The position numbers were made by a program, and so were the translations under genes. A DNA stretch of 64,000 bases from Agriotes lineatus (lineage: Eukaryota > Arthropoda > Insecta > Coleoptera > Elateridae). The notes below the pieces were generated by a model. The model had not been told where the DNA came from. It saw only the letters and a list, made by a program, of their open reading frames with translations, and did not search any database. Of the stretch, positions 23,541-36,483 are shown one piece after another. The stretch is taken from assembly GCA_940337035.1 (NCBI GenBank), contig CALNHX010003303.1, positions 1 to 64,000 of the forward strand, read 5' to 3'. The number at the start of each line of letters is the position of its first letter. Positions within the stretch are counted from its first letter, which is position 1.

Positions 23541-24290
23541 TACGAGGTCTGCCAATTAAGTTCAAAGGCATCTCAGATAACAACATGTTCTGTTTTATTC
23601 TTCAAGTTATCTTCATGACTTGAATACAGGTAACCCTTTTTTAATACAAAGTCTTCAAATTCGTTTTAACATCCTCAGTCGGAATATTGTTCAAAACATT
23701 TATCTCGACATCTAGGATCTTTTTTTTTAATGCTATTTTCAACTTTGGGAACAGTACGATGGGGCCGGATCTACGATTAAAGTAAGTGGTGTTAATCTCA
23801 GCAACCCTTTTTCTTGGCAAAAAACTACTTCACTACAATTGCTTTATGAATAGGGGTGTTGTAACCAAATTCCAACTTCCCTGTTTTCTGTACTGAGTCG
23901 ATTAATTATAGCTTTGACTGTACTGTTACGAGACACAAATTCTTTGCGAATGATCTCTGCAAAATTTAAAAATGTGCTTTTCACTCTTGATCTTGAACAC
24001 CATTTAGAAAAAATCACACAAAAATCCTTCACTTATCCAAATCATCAACCGGCATTCGCCGATCGCTTCTCTGTCGATTCCAGTCTCATCTTGTGTGACT
24101 TGTCTATCGGCTTCAAGAAATTATGTTCTCTTTCTGGACATTTTTATCATTTCTAGCGGTCAATGGGCGTTCACCTCTTTGACTGTTACGACATATTCAC
24201 GGTCTTCAAGAAAGCGAAATACTATTCAAACGCACTTGACCTTGATAAAATAATATTCTCCTACAGAGTTTTTTAAATTGTCATAAGTGT
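23541..24290 (-). mobile_element. Mariner-type transposase relic
   Basis: On the minus strand a C-terminal mariner signature is readable: LFPKLKIALKKKILDVE followed by NNIPTEDVKTNLKTLY (about 23644-23755). Upstream, an N-terminal helix-turn-helix-like piece reads RKEFVSRNSTVKAIINRL (about 23890-23945). The plus-strand end TACGAGGTCTGCCAATTAAG at 23541 looks like the 3' terminal repeat. Most of the catalytic region is deleted or frame-shifted and no DDD/DDE triad can be placed. The element is dead. Confidence 0.6.
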
Positions 24291-27200
24291 ACTAAGTTTG
24301 AAATTAAACTTGAAACTGCAACAACACACACACACAAAGTTATGAAATTAGCTGTTTTTAACTATACACACAGCTGACTGAATTTAGCAATCAAAGGGAT
24401 GTGTAAAGTGCTACCAATACACAAAAATTTCTTACAGGTAAGAGGTTACACCAAGTTGTTTCGCAATTTCGAATTTAACGCGCCGCAATTTTCGTCTCGA
24501 CCGTAACAGCGTACATGTTTTGCTTGTCACAGCTTGTTAATTTGTGCTCTGTATTTTCCTGGTTTTTGTATGGTTAACACATGCTGAATTTGGTTTAAAA
24601 GCGATGATAGTGAAAGATTACTTCCAAGTTATGATGACGGATTATCATTTTACCACGCAGTATTGCTGTCGATAGAAGCTCCTTAAGCCCCCTCGAGGTT
24701 TTATTAACCTGTGTAAACATAATTTACCGTTATTTATTACTTTTGTCATTTTATTGCGTTTTTTTGTTATTTAAAATTAGTTGTTACCTGCGTTTACTGT
24801 TTTGCCAGCCAATGATTACTGATTTACAGTACCGAGTGCACCCTATAGTGTCAATAATTGGAATTTTGAAGCTATAGATGCATAGATGTTTATGTGTTTT
24901 AGTTACTACAAACCTTTTATGACCTGGTCATTTGTTACAGATTATACAGCTAGCGACTTTGTTTTTGAGTTATAAGTTCTCGTCCTTATCGTGGGAATAT
25001 TTGAAAATATTAAAAGACTCATTGGTGCCATTTGTAATTTTATTTAATTTGAGCAATTTCTAGTGAACTACTTGGCTTCCAGGTATGTCCATTTAGTCTC
25101 TATAAAATGAAATCTCTTATATCAATTTAATCTAAAAGCAGTAGAATTCACTTTGTAGCATTGATCTTTATTATCAGGCCTGGTATATTCATAAATGATA
25201 GAACAGATACAAATAACACTTAAATACTTTACCACACTAAAATAATGATAACTGAAACGTTAAGATTTTCAAGAAACAACAGTTATATTACAAAAGCTGC
25301 AGCAGTTCCTTAACTCAATAATATAATTTAAACAAACCATTGAGAAGAATCTTTTAATAGCACGCTTTCGCACTTGAGGTTTTGCAGGCATAGTTACTTT
25401 AAAATTATAATTGAAAACTATTTTTGGTATTTGAAAGACCATCTCCACCATATGGGAGGAGAGTAGTTCCGCAAAAACATATTATTTTTATCCTATATTT
25501 TTAGCAATGGTAGACATCATGCGTTGTTCCAGATGCAATTAGAAAATGTCAATATCCTAATTGTTTATGAAACAGTAGCTAACGCATGCGGATATTTATC
25601 TCATTTGTATATCTACAAAGCTATGAAGCTACTTTGACTGGAAACGATGAATAGAAAGCTGTAATAAACGCAAGTTGGCACTTCAAAGCACCAATTTTAA
25701 CTACTTAATTGTAAATGTTTTGTTCTACTACGTATTTAGAGCATTCTTATTTCTTACAATCTTCGATTTATTCTAGTAGTTTTTCTAGTCATGGTTTCTT
25801 AATCTTATCAATATTTCAGTGAATATTACTTAATATCAACAATTTGCGAAGAAACTCAATATTTATCTTTTTAAATGGTAGGTACCTACAGATTTGATGC
25901 AAGTGCTCTTATATCGCTTCTAATTTTACTTCTATTGTGTCATTCCCTTTAAGCGATTATTGAGTCGATCTTCTTATTTTGATGTTTTTTTTTATTCCGG
26001 CTTGCCGCATTCGTTTTGATATCCGCTATATACGCAATATTCTTAGAGTCTGATTTACATCTGCAGGGTAAGCTGTTTCCAAAAGGGTTTGGTTTCTGTA
26101 GTTTTTAAATCTTATTTTTCTTTATAGTTCTACGGATAGACCGTATGCGTTCGTTTTGTACACACTTCGGTCCATTCCATACGCATCTCGAACCGCTCCA
26201 GACGTACTGTACATTCTGTTCCAAGAAGCCTGTTCTCCAAAACCATTTCTGATGCAGTGTGAAAGGTTTCTTTATTCACTTTAAGTGTTATATCGCTGTA
26301 TTCCTACGTTCTTCGATTTAACTGACGTTATTTAGTAATTTATTATTTATTATATTACAATTTATTATTATTATATTGGTATGTTAAATTATATCCTGCT
26401 ACATTATCTTAGCTTAATTACTTTCTTGTTTACCATTCTGATTTACGGTATTTTGCTAATTGCTTATTCGTAACCAATTTAGTTTGTCATAATTACGTGT
26501 CCCACATTTTCCACTATTCTTATATTGTGCTTCAATACTTGCTTTATTGTATTTTTCCTATTGTAACTAACTTGTCATACCAATATAAACGTTGCGTTCA
26601 ACTTGTTTTGTAGTACATACGCATTTCTACTTAATGAAAACTTGGTAGTGTTTCTTTGCTTTTACTATTTACTGTAAACTTTCTTTTACAACCAATTTCT
26701 TCGTTGTATTTTGATTGTCTCAAACGATTCTATAATGTATGTCATGGTAAGTTTAGAATCTGGCGCCGTGAATTAGTGATTTCTTGGTGATTATACCGAT
26801 TAGGTAAACTTACTATGTTGATTTTGCCCACGACCCCTCTCCAACTTTCGGTTGTGAGCTATTTGTTATATTAAAAAGTTTCAACTTTAATATAACGCAC
26901 TCTTTTTTATTGTCAAAAAATATTTGCATCATGCACAATATAATTTCCCCCATTTGCAGATACTTGTCCCCACTACTTGCGCAGAACGTCGTATATGAAC
27001 TTTATATGCAACTGTCCAAAAAAAGTCAATTCGTTTAGACTATCTGTTGACTTCAAAACACGTATAAAACATATAAAAACACAAAGAAAACACGAATAAA
27101 GGCAAAGACAATATGACGAAATCCTTAAATAACCTACATTCTAAATAGCTGTGGCTACTCGCATGTAAGTAAACAACGTACATAAAACACCATCAAACAT

Positions 27201-27379
27201 AGCTTTAACACAATTGTGTTTACAACACCATCAATATAAATTTCTTTTAAAAAACACCAGAAGCCGATACTATTTAAGTCTGACCCTGTTCAGATTCGCT
27301 TGCAATCATCAACTTGCATATATATTGTCCATGGATGGCGTTATTAACTGAATGACTGATATGTGAATCTCCTCACACA
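24291..27379. other. AT-rich stretch, nothing firmly recognised
   Basis: No gene is identified. A moderately GC-richer patch at 26140-26270 could be a very old LINE remnant on the minus strand (RLERFEMRMEW is the only suggestive run). A short (CA)n tract lies near 24325. Confidence 0.45.
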
Positions 27380-27800
27380 AGAAATGGGGCGTCGACTAGC
27401 GTCGTTCTTCCGGATGACGTCAGAAAGTACTCGAGTGTCGCAAATGCATTCTTTGGGTATCGTAGTTCACGTACTTTTTTTATACACGCTGAAGAAGGTG
27501 TCTACTCCAGCAAACGCTGCCTTGTAACTCGCACAACAACTGATATACAGCAAATTACTTACTGGAAGGCTATCGAAATCGCTTGTATTTACTTTGTTCT
27601 TCGTATGGCGAAATTCACATCGCCGCAGGCCCCCCACTTAAAGATAGGAACGTACGCACTCGGGAAAGGCCCGCAAGCTAATTGATTCTTCGTAAAATAA
27701 TCTTCAGTTAAAACTCCCCCCAACTCGCGGACAGGCTTTAATTTCGCGTGTAACGCTACACACGCAAATTAAGTTTTACAATGCGTCCACTGAGCTGGGG
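27380..27800. other. GC-rich island
   Basis: The stretch is GC-rich with CpGs. It contains a near-palindrome (TTAATTTCGCGTGT about 27737 against ACACACGCAAATTAA), a CCCCCCACTTAAAG motif and CTAATTGATT. No protein-like frame exists. Candidate regulatory DNA, by composition only. Confidence 0.35.
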
Positions 27801-28129
27801 CGGGTCTATGCACTTTTGTTATTCGAGAATACACTGTTTAAATCTAATTTACAATAATAAAACATAGAAAATACAACTGAGCTTATTTTTTAAGTCTGGA
27901 AATAAGTATAATACGCAAGAAATGTTAGATGGTCTGTTTCAAGTTGCTCTTATTGTTACAACATTTGCACGTTGTCTCTCCATAGCTAGAATTAAATTTT
28001 CTTCCACGTTGCTTCGTGAAGCCGTTCATAGCGTGCACTCGAAACCCTATCAAATGATTGTGGTAAAATCTATAACATTTGAATTAACACTTTTTTTGTT
28101 AATTACCCAGTTGGTTATTTCTTCTTCTA
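27801..28129. other. AT-rich, nothing recognised
   Basis: A 71-codon plus-strand frame (27922-28137) has no recognisable similarity. Confidence 0.45.
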
Positions 28130-28700
28130 AAACCTGATATGGTTTTCCTATTAATTTTCTACTATTTTTAGTTCTTTCTTTGTATTCTTCGCAAGAATCT
28201 CGCTTATGACCCACGATTTACATACATATGTAAGAGTCGAATTTACTACTTTCCTTACTAGTTCCTCTGTGATTCCACTTCATTTTTTTTTACCCAGGAA
28301 ATTTCTTTTTATTGTATTTCACAAGCTTCCTGGGGCTGCTATCCATTCTTTAATTCTTTATAGGTTTTAAACCTGTTAACCACCTGTTTTGCATGGTTAT
28401 ATTATGTTTAGCGTTTATGTTTCTAATTATCATGGTTTTAATTTTTCCTGTATTTATTCGCATGTTAATGTTCACAGATCGTTTCCTCATTTACTTGTAG
28501 GTTCTTCTCTGGTTCTCTCATGATTACCATATCATCTGTATAATAACTATAGTTCTAATATCGTCTTATTTGCATTTTTCAGTAACTGACATTGTGAGGT
28601 TTTGCATTCTGTCTATATTTTATTATGGCTTAATTTAGCACGGTATTAAATAATATACATTATGCACCCTTGCTTCAGCCATAAGCGCATCGTTGCTTGT
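28130..28700 (-). mobile_element. Non-LTR retrotransposon relic, minus strand
   Basis: Read on the minus strand, reverse-transcriptase motifs occur in the right order. LKQGCI (28664-28679) is followed by the catalytic YTDDMVI box (YTDD at 28531-28542), then EPEKNLQVNEE, and a C-terminal VVNSTLTYVCKSWVIS stretch (28203-28254) that matches the usual thumb-proximal L.YG.E.W motif. Stops and frameshifts interrupt it. It is another decayed LINE copy. Confidence 0.65.
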
Positions 28701-28929
28701 GAAACTATCTGGCCTTTCATTTCTAAGTTTAACATGGCTTTTTGTATTGTTATACATGCTTTTTAGTTAGATCTGCTTGTACTCCTCGACTTTAGCAAAG
28801 ACTGAAACCAAACGAAAATATTTCAGCACATTTCCAAACTCAAATCCATTTATTACCTCCATCGAAATCGGTCACTTTCAAAAGGTCGGTAGATTTTTAC
28901 GTAACATAAAGATCCAACCACCGTACTTC

Positions 28930-29990
28930 CCCACATCATTCGGGATCCTTTAAATGTTTTAAAATTGATTTATGCCTTCCGTGGAACATTCTATCCAGAA
29001 TACGTCCCTACCAAACGAGAATTAATTCAGAATTTTGTGGAGGGCTGGGACTCTTGGGCGGAACTGCGGAGCGATCGGAACTGTCAGAAGGGACAATGGG
29101 CAACACGTGCATTCCTTTGCCATGTCCCAGGTGTCCTAGACCGCAAATATTGATTTTCCGCCGACTTTTACACTTAAAATGCCCATTCAGGGCACAATGC
29201 AGTTACAAACGTTCAAATTTTATATAACATTGCATAATTTCGAAGGGATTCTTTCTTATGACTGATAAACGAGCGGAAGTCGCATAATGGCAGCCCAGCG
29301 CAGATACAAAGCACCCCACGTCATTAGGATGCAGTTTACCTGGAATACGTGTAGCTAATTAACGTGTTTAAAAGTCACGTGTAATATTTGGATGCGATGA
29401 GCACGCGCCCTTTGGGGATGGGGAGAGGTAATTGCTCCATAATAAATATGTGGGGGCGGTTGACGTGCGCGTCATAACCGCGAGAGTGTAAAATCTTGTT
29501 CCGACGAGCGACCGGAAACCGGAAATTCGAGCCGACGTCCGAATAAAACGCCGCCGATAGACGCTACGTGCCGTCGGGGGTGGAACGGGGTTGGAGATAA
29601 TGCACGCATCATCTTTCAGCTCTAATTGGTTCTGTATAAAAAGCGCTACTATTATTTTTGCGAGCTCGGTTTCGTCGTTTCCTGTACCCGGATGATTTAT
29701 GCTTTCATATTCTGCTAGTTATTGTAATAAAGGGTTGCGCCCATACTCGCCGATGATATCGTGGAAATCTAGGGAAGGAAGTAAATAATTTCGCCGGCTA
29801 TTATCTTTCACTCGGGACTTTCTAGGACATAAATTGTTGATTAATGGCAATGCCTTCGCGGGCTGGTAACGAAGTGAGAAAATGCAGGTGGAAAACGGCG
29901 GTGATTCACTACCCTTGCATCTGATCAGCTGCCTCTTTAGCCTGTAATGGCAGTACCTCTGTATTCGCCCCCAATAACCGATTAACAACT
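28930..29990. other. GC-rich, CpG-retaining region
   Basis: The densest part is 29400-29620 (GTGGGGGCGGTTGACGTGCG, CCGGAAACCGGAAATTCGAG, CGCCGCCGATAGACG). A 62-codon plus-strand frame (28965-29153) and an 89-codon minus-strand frame (29719-29988) are open but unrecognised. The composition contrasts strongly with the flanks and might mark conserved regulatory DNA or an unrecognised exon. Confidence 0.4.
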
Positions 29991-30631
29991 ATTAGCGTAC
30001 CATCTGCCTGTTCTCGTTGTTTTATACTTGGTCACGCGATATTTGATTTGATAGCAGCCTGTAAATTTTATTCAAACACCTTGCTCAAATCATTAACCAG
30101 GTTTTAGGATCACATGGAGTGGGCACTTCCCTGTATGCCCCAATTAAAATAAATTATACTGGAAAGTAGCACATCAGCAATGATCGCTTACATAGGAACA
30201 AGGTTCCTCTAAAGATCATTTCAATGTACCACTGTACTTTAACGCAATGTAAACCCAATGAAGTATTTTTGTAGATTTAAACACAAATTTCTTAGTATAG
30301 TAGTAGTATAGTAGCGAAGAATTTTTTATGATATTTTCTTATTATTTCTCATTCTCTCCCCTTATTTTCCCCAATGGTGAACTGTTCTTCCCTATTTATC
30401 TGTGGTATTCCGTTTTTATAATGTTTGCAGTTCTCTTATATAGTTGCGCTTATATTTCTTGATCTTTATTTTGGCATTTAGGCTTTAATTTTTGTAACAC
30501 TCCACGCCATATTAGTAGATTTCTATTAGTATATTTCATTCATTTTTGTTTATTTTATTTTTGTAACTGTATTTCAACTATTCTATTAATTTTCATGTTT
30601 TGCCCCTAAGAAACAATACACTATACATTCT

Positions 30632-30634
<3 letters not shown>
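29991..30634. other. AT-rich, nothing recognised
   Basis: No gene or repeat was seen. Confidence 0.5.

Positions 30635-30675
<41 letters not shown>
30635..30675 (+). repeat. (CT)n microsatellite
   Basis: An almost pure CT dinucleotide run of about 40 bases. Confidence 0.95.
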
Positions 30676-30677
<2 letters not shown>

Positions 30678-30729
30678 GGTTAAGTCGCTACATCTAAATT
30701 AAAAACTAATAACTTGCTATTAATAATTA

Positions 30730-31000
30730 TAACGGGTGTTCATGCGAATTTGTGGTCTAGTCGGCTTTGGAACTGATGAAGTCATGTCGTGAATTAAATC
30801 ATATGGCTGATAACTGACACTGGTGACACTGTAAGTCTATGTCAAATGTCACAAACTGACACAAAACCTAACCTGCTAACATCGAATTTGACATAGACTT
30901 ACAGCGTCACCAGTGTCAGTTATCAGCCATATGATTTCATGCACATGACTTCATCAGTTCCAAAGCCGACTAGACCACAAGTTCTAATGAACACCCTTTA
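30730..31000. mobile_element. Foldback MITE, 267 bp, TA duplication
   Basis: Arms of about 115 bp are nearly perfect inverted copies. The left arm starts GGGTGTTCATG and continues TGTGGTCTAGTCGGCTTTGG, then GATGAAGTCATGT and GGCTGATAACTGACACTGG. The right arm is the reverse complement and ends GAACACCC. TA is present at 30730-30731 and 30999-31000. The loop is about 35 bp. The low divergence between the arms points to a fairly recent element. Confidence 0.85.
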
Positions 31001-31239
31001 TAAAGTACTATTAAACGTTTAATTGTAAGAACTCTGTATGCCGCGATTTAACTGATGGGAATTAACAAGTGTGGTATTTCTAACTGATGGGACCTACAAA
31101 AATTCAAGATAGTTTCCTAGCTTAGAAAGTACATAAACAGGCTCCTGATTTTAATTAAATCGTTGATGTTCACTCAATTAACGCTGTTGCTATGCGATAA
31201 TAACGGAACGTACGTATTCCGCGTGACAAAACAACAAAA

Positions 31240-31560
31240 TACTTCTACGGACGCCACGAACCGGAAGTGACGCTCAAAGGGACGCCAATTAATACATAAT
31301 CACAAACTAACACTTTTAGGTGGCAAATCTGACCTGTTGATGGCTTCTGCGATGAATCTAGGGCTACCTGCCCCGAGCTGGGTTTCCCACGATGCTCTGG
31401 ACAAGCCGTTGTTTCCGGCATGCAGTTACCCAAATCTGCGCTCGAACCCAGTTAATGATCGGCTGCCACTCTCGAAAACCTTTCGAGTCGCTTTCAATGA
31501 ATCTGGAGGCCTTAATGTAGATCTCAGATCTCCGCAGCACCACACTTACACGAACTTATA
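31240..31560. other. GC-richer patch with a tRNA-like B box
   Basis: On the minus strand ACTGGGTTCGAGCGCAG (about 31436-31453) fits a pol III B box, with GGCAGCCGATCATTA upstream, but no full tRNA fold. Open frames on both strands are unrecognised. It is possibly SINE-derived or regulatory. Confidence 0.3.
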
Positions 31561-32540
31561 GAACTGGCTGGACCTCCGTAGAATAACATCAAAATAACAT
31601 GTCTTCCACTGGACCAAGTCGACGCCTTGTATTTACCTGTGCGGAATCCCAATGCAAGGGAAACCTTCCACAAATATCCCAGGACACAAACTCTCACTAA
31701 AACACTACTTTTCGTTAATTGGGGCATTTAAGAGCACATATAAATAACTTATTCTTGTCACAACTTGGTAAAACACAATCAAATCTCTTCAAGAAGCCAC
31801 CCCCAATTGTTTTTTTACAGTTTATGTTTTTGTTGCAAGAAATGCCAAGCCTGCTCTGATTTTTACTTGGTTTTAAACAAAGATAAAGTTATTATAAAAA
31901 AGTCATACTATCAATTATTTTCAAGGCCTACGCTAGTTTATAACAAATCTGAAATTTAAAATTATTACATTTACTGGGCATTCTTATAATAAATATCTGT
32001 TTTGTTAGTTATGTTATTAATTACTAATAATTATTATTTGAAATATAAGGCTACTAAAATGTGTTCATAGCAGTATATAAAAGAATAAGTTCTGTCCAAT
32101 GTCTGGCACAAATCAAGCATTTTCGTTACATATCTTAATCCTCGTACGACCAAAATATTCACATAACGTAGGCCACCTCTTCAATTTGTTGAGCCCTTTT
32201 TCAATATTTGGGTTTAACAAAGACATATCTATAAAAAAATAAGCGTATGTAATTAGAACTCAACACCACATACGAATGTCTGTAATACCTCTAGTTCTCT
32301 TCCAAGAAAACATTTCTTTTGTTTTTCTCATCACTCTCATCTCATTACTAACCGGTTATAAATAGTACCTATCAGCACAAGTGTACGTGATATATTAAAA
32401 TACATTTAGCCACCACCGACTATATCTGCTCAGTCACACAATACTCGATTAGTCAATAAGGGTGACCCGCGTATGCGAGAACTATAACATTCTGCACTAC
32501 AGCGCTCAACACCAAAACCGGGTCAAACATAACCCAGCTA
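31561..32540. other. AT-rich, nothing recognised
   Basis: No gene was seen. Confidence 0.5.
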
Positions 32541-34345
32541 TATTATGCCAACTGTACCATCAGACTATGAGGAGAAAGATTTTTTAGGAAATGTTAACGA
32601 ATCTATTCTAGGACACAAAGGGGAGGGGGGATATCCCCAGACCTTGAATCAATTATATGTACACATGGTGTAGGTAGACGTAACATCAATGGAATTTTGT
32701 TTAACCATTGATTTATGTATCGAAGGATCGTTATTTCCTCACAAAGACATAGTACATAAGATCACATGGGTATCTCCTAATCAACAAACTCGCAATGAAA
32801 TAGAGAAGTTAACACTAAATAAGAAATGGAGACCGGATTAGAAGGGGGGGGGGGCAAGATATTGCAACCGGCCACCACCACAGGAGCTATACAAATTAAA
32901 TTATTGATATCAACATCAAAATACACAGCCAACACAAATAATAAAAAAAAATTATGAGATAAACAAAAGAATCAAAAGAACAGCAAGAAGATACAAGCGA
33001 TGAAGAACGGATATGCTACTATACAACTACAAGGAGCAGCTCAAAATAAAAGTTTAAAGAACGATTATTATACATATAACCAAAAAGTTTGCAAACACAT
33101 TGCATGTTATCGACAAACCAATTACAAACAAGCAAAAAGAAATTATTACGTCTGATGAACATCAGATAAAGAGGTGTGAAGGATACTTTTCAAGCATATT
33201 GAGTACATGACCTGCAGAAGTACAAGTTGTTAGAACAAGAGCACCACAACTAAGAATTAATACATCGCCCCTCAATTGGAGTGACAGCGGGACAGCGATA
33301 ACAAAATTCAGAGACGAACGCACAACAGGCCTTGACAATATACCAGCCGGATTTCTAAAAGCATCTGCGATATTGCAATACATACTGAGTGAAATTTGGA
33401 AGAAAGAAGCAAACCCCACTAAATGGAAGAAAGGAATTATAATTAAACTCTATTAAAAGGTAAATCTTTCCAGATGCTGCAACTGAAGAAGCATAACTCT
33501 ACTAAATATGGTCAACAAAATCATCGCACACATTATTAAAAATAGAATGACAAAACATAGAACCAACTATAAGACTTGAATAAGTTGGTTTCATACCTAA
33601 TAGATGTATGGGCCATATTAACACGCTACAAATAATAGTAGAGCAATCCGTAGATTGGATAATTCTGCTATAGGTATATGACCTTTATACATTTTGAACG
33701 AGCAACGCTTTGGCAAATACTTTCTCTAACTGGCACACATCCAAAGCTAATTAAAATGATAAAAAACTTTATGAAAGGCAAACTGCAAATTGCTACATCA
33801 TTGCAAGGATGGTAACGATATTCCTATCCTAAAAGGCTGTCCATTGTCTCCACTCATGGTTAATATCGTGCTGGGCTGGATCATAAAAAACACACACTTT
33901 TAACGAGCAGGCATTTCATGGGGACTTCAACATCAACTTCTTGACCTAGACGGTGCTGAGTGATGATATATGTTGCATACGTACAAATACAGACATATAC
34001 AGGTGAAATTAAATCTTCTTACGGAACAGATACATTTCTACAGCAACTATACATAAACAACTAAGCAATTAAGAATGTAGAATAATTCTGCTACCTAGGC
34101 AGTATACTAAGAACAATTGGCAGTATGGCAGAAGCTATGGTCCACAAAATAAGAGAAGCAGGAATTGAATTTGGAATTTTAAAAAGCACCTGAAACAGTT
34201 CACACCTAATATTAAATAACGAGCTCGCTCTTAGCATAAATATAAATGTGAAACCAGTCATTTTCTCTGGACAGACTTTGTTAACCGCTGAATGCTTCAA
34301 TACATGATAAAACTCAAATATACCAACTATAATAATCTTACACTT
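32541..34345 (+). mobile_element. Non-LTR retrotransposon relic with endonuclease and reverse transcriptase
   Basis: An APE-type endonuclease remnant comes first: ESIICTHGVGRRNINGILF (about 32647-32703), then FPHKDIVHKITWVSPNQQTR (about 32737-32796). Reverse transcriptase pieces follow: RCEGYFSSIL, RTTGLDNIPAGFLKAS (about 33316-33365) with SEIWKKEANPTKWKKGIII, and RSITLLNMVNKII. Next are VGFIPNRCMGHINTLQIIVE, KGCPLSPLMVNIVLGWI (about 33827-33880), WGLQHQLLDLD and a YLGSILR-like C-terminal block near 34090. Domain order is intact, but at least five frame breaks and many stops make it inactive. The clade is probably RTE- or CR1-like. An 11-base G run lies at 32844-32854. Confidence 0.8.
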
Positions 34346-35768
34346 CAATATAAGCCAAATAACGAACTGTGAATACCTAACACAGTCCCGTAACCAACAG
34401 CGTTCGACAGGCCGGCTAAGCGCCTCTAAAAGCTTACTCCTAGCGTAGATCGGCTTAACGTTCTCTCCTCACTCCTAAGCATTTTATTCAGGAGGTGTAG
34501 GCTTGTCAACAAACATCTAAAAGTTGTATAAAATGACCTACATTTGTTCCACTGCCGGACTTACCCTAAAACCTGCCATCTCCCAAATCCACCAGCTGAT
34601 GTATTTTTCTAGAGTCAATCATACTAAGTAAAACTAAGCAACGGAAAACCAATGAAAACGCAGCAATCCCCAAATTATAAATCTCACATAACGAGTCGGG
34701 GGCAAGTCGCTGTAGCTTTCAAATAATTGTTATTTTTATTTTACAAACCGGCATTTGGTTCCTTTGGAAACTAAAATATAATAAGCAATTTTACCATCAC
34801 AGTGTGACGAAATGATACTTGAATCCCCAAACGCCAACGAAAGTTACTAAGCAACCGTGCATTACCTACCTCGCTCAAATCGACTGGATACGTCAAACTA
34901 TGCATTAGTGGACAAGAGCTGTTAAATAGTGTTCACTTCTGCGGTAAAAACATTGTCATATTATTCTTTACCTAACCTTCAACATGTGACAAATAACCAC
35001 TCCTAATTATAAGCCAAACAAATGACTATGCCAATTACTACAGCTTGATAATCTAAATATCACTTTCCTAGTGCTAATCGCAACCAGGAGACCCCACAAT
35101 TGCCTTTTTAAATTCGTCTAACAAATAAGCGTTTAGGTCAACTGAGGTGAGGCAGAGCACGTAGGGCTAACGTTAGTCAATAAAGCACAGATATATACTT
35201 ATGTGAAAATGATCGTAAACATATATTTAAAACAAACTAATAAAGAACTAAGAAGTTACAGTTAAATAATGCCATGCGTTTTGACGATTAATAACAAAAG
35301 AGAAATATGAAGCAGTAACGTTTGATAATCCTAGTAGAAGTTTTCTTCTTCCTATTGTATCATGCAGATATTTTATGAATAAACAGTGGAAAAAGTTCGA
35401 TAAAACATCTCATAATAGACCACTGTTAAAAATGGCATCATGCAGAGAACAGGAAGCCCGTCTGTGCATAGTGTTGTGTTATGAATGCACCATACATCCA
35501 ATAACAGACTTACTACATAACACAGGCGAGTTAAATAAAAAGGCCGTCGAAACGACTTTTTAAAAAACGTGTTTATTTTACAACTTGCAACGTTGGAGCT
35601 CAAAGACACAGTCAGACAATTTCTTACATCTAACATGTATTCTAAAAAGCTGAGAGTTTGAACACTAGTATTCTAAGAGCTAAAGATAAAATATCATGCA
35701 CTAGCATTTCTAATCAACTAAGATAAGCTTATCGTCCGAGGATGCACGTGACAGGATGCGCGTGCATA
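34346..35768. other. AT-rich, nothing recognised
   Basis: No gene or repeat was seen. The first 300 bp may still be untranslated LINE sequence. Confidence 0.45.
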
Positions 35769-35850
35769 CAAGGTTACAAAGTCAGCACTTTTAAACAATA
35801 GATGCCTTGTTCTTCAAGGTTGCAAAGTAAGCGCTTTTAGACAATAGGGG
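35769..35850 (+). repeat. Short imperfect tandem duplication
   Basis: CAAGGTTACAAAGTCAGCAC is followed about 46 bp later by CAAGGTTGCAAAGTAAGCGC; both continue TTTTARACAATAG. Confidence 0.75.
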
Positions 35851-36299
35851 ATCTGTTCCATATAATATAACTGGCGCCAAATTACAACATTTGATAGTAT
35901 CGTACAATTAACCATACGTCTTGAAAAATTGCTTTATCTTTAGAAGGAAATTGTGGTATGTTTTAATTACGTTGTGTGGATTAGTGTGATTCACCCTTAT
36001 ACAGAATATCCCTGAAATATGTGGGCATGGGTTACTACAGATTCTTGGTCCCAAAATATACCTATATCCAAATACGCCTCGTTAATCCAGTATTCTGCTT
36101 AAAGTGTTTTTTAACATTTATTTTGTTTAGATATAACCACTGAAAGCTTGAATCGGTTTGGATATGGTAGGTATGACGGCTGTAAGTCATTTTTTCAGAT
36201 GGTATTAGTAATTATTGGTGGACCACAATGAATGAAATGTGGGTGTCACACAGATACGACAGCGATCAAACAAGTAACTGTAATTGCAAAGCCGATATT
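35851..36299. other. AT-rich, nothing recognised
   Basis: No gene or repeat was seen. Confidence 0.5.
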
Positions 36300-36420
36300 T
36301 CTTTATATATTATACGATTTTCTACTTCTTTTTCTTTCAGCAGCCTTTTTCTCTGCCCCCCCCCCCCCCCTATACATATATCGCCCCTTGTTTTTTCACT
36401 CTATTCCACCTTGTGCTAGG
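36300..36420 (+). repeat. Pyrimidine tract with C15 homopolymer
   Basis: A T/C-rich stretch includes a run of 15 C (36356-36370). The open frames across it are low-complexity artefacts. Confidence 0.85.
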
Positions 36421-36439
36421 TGGTTCCCGTTTCACACGC

Positions 36440-36483
36440 TTCTTCTCTTATATCATCTACCCAACGCCTTTTTGGTTTTCCAA
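36440..36483 (-). mobile_element. LINE C-terminal end fragment
   Basis: The minus strand reads GKPKRRWVDDIRE, the characteristic C-terminal motif of one group of non-LTR retrotransposon ORF2 proteins. Neighbouring frames on the same strand are too decayed to extend it confidently. Confidence 0.55.

Noticed and set aside
26761..26780. TGGCGCCGTGAATTAGTG, like a retroelement primer-binding site
   Set aside because: No LTR could be found upstream and no gag or pol frame downstream, so chance is as likely.
28965..29153. 62-codon frame in a GC-rich region
   Set aside because: Looks somewhat protein-like but no splice sites, initiation context or family match could be supported; kept only as part of the GC-rich region.
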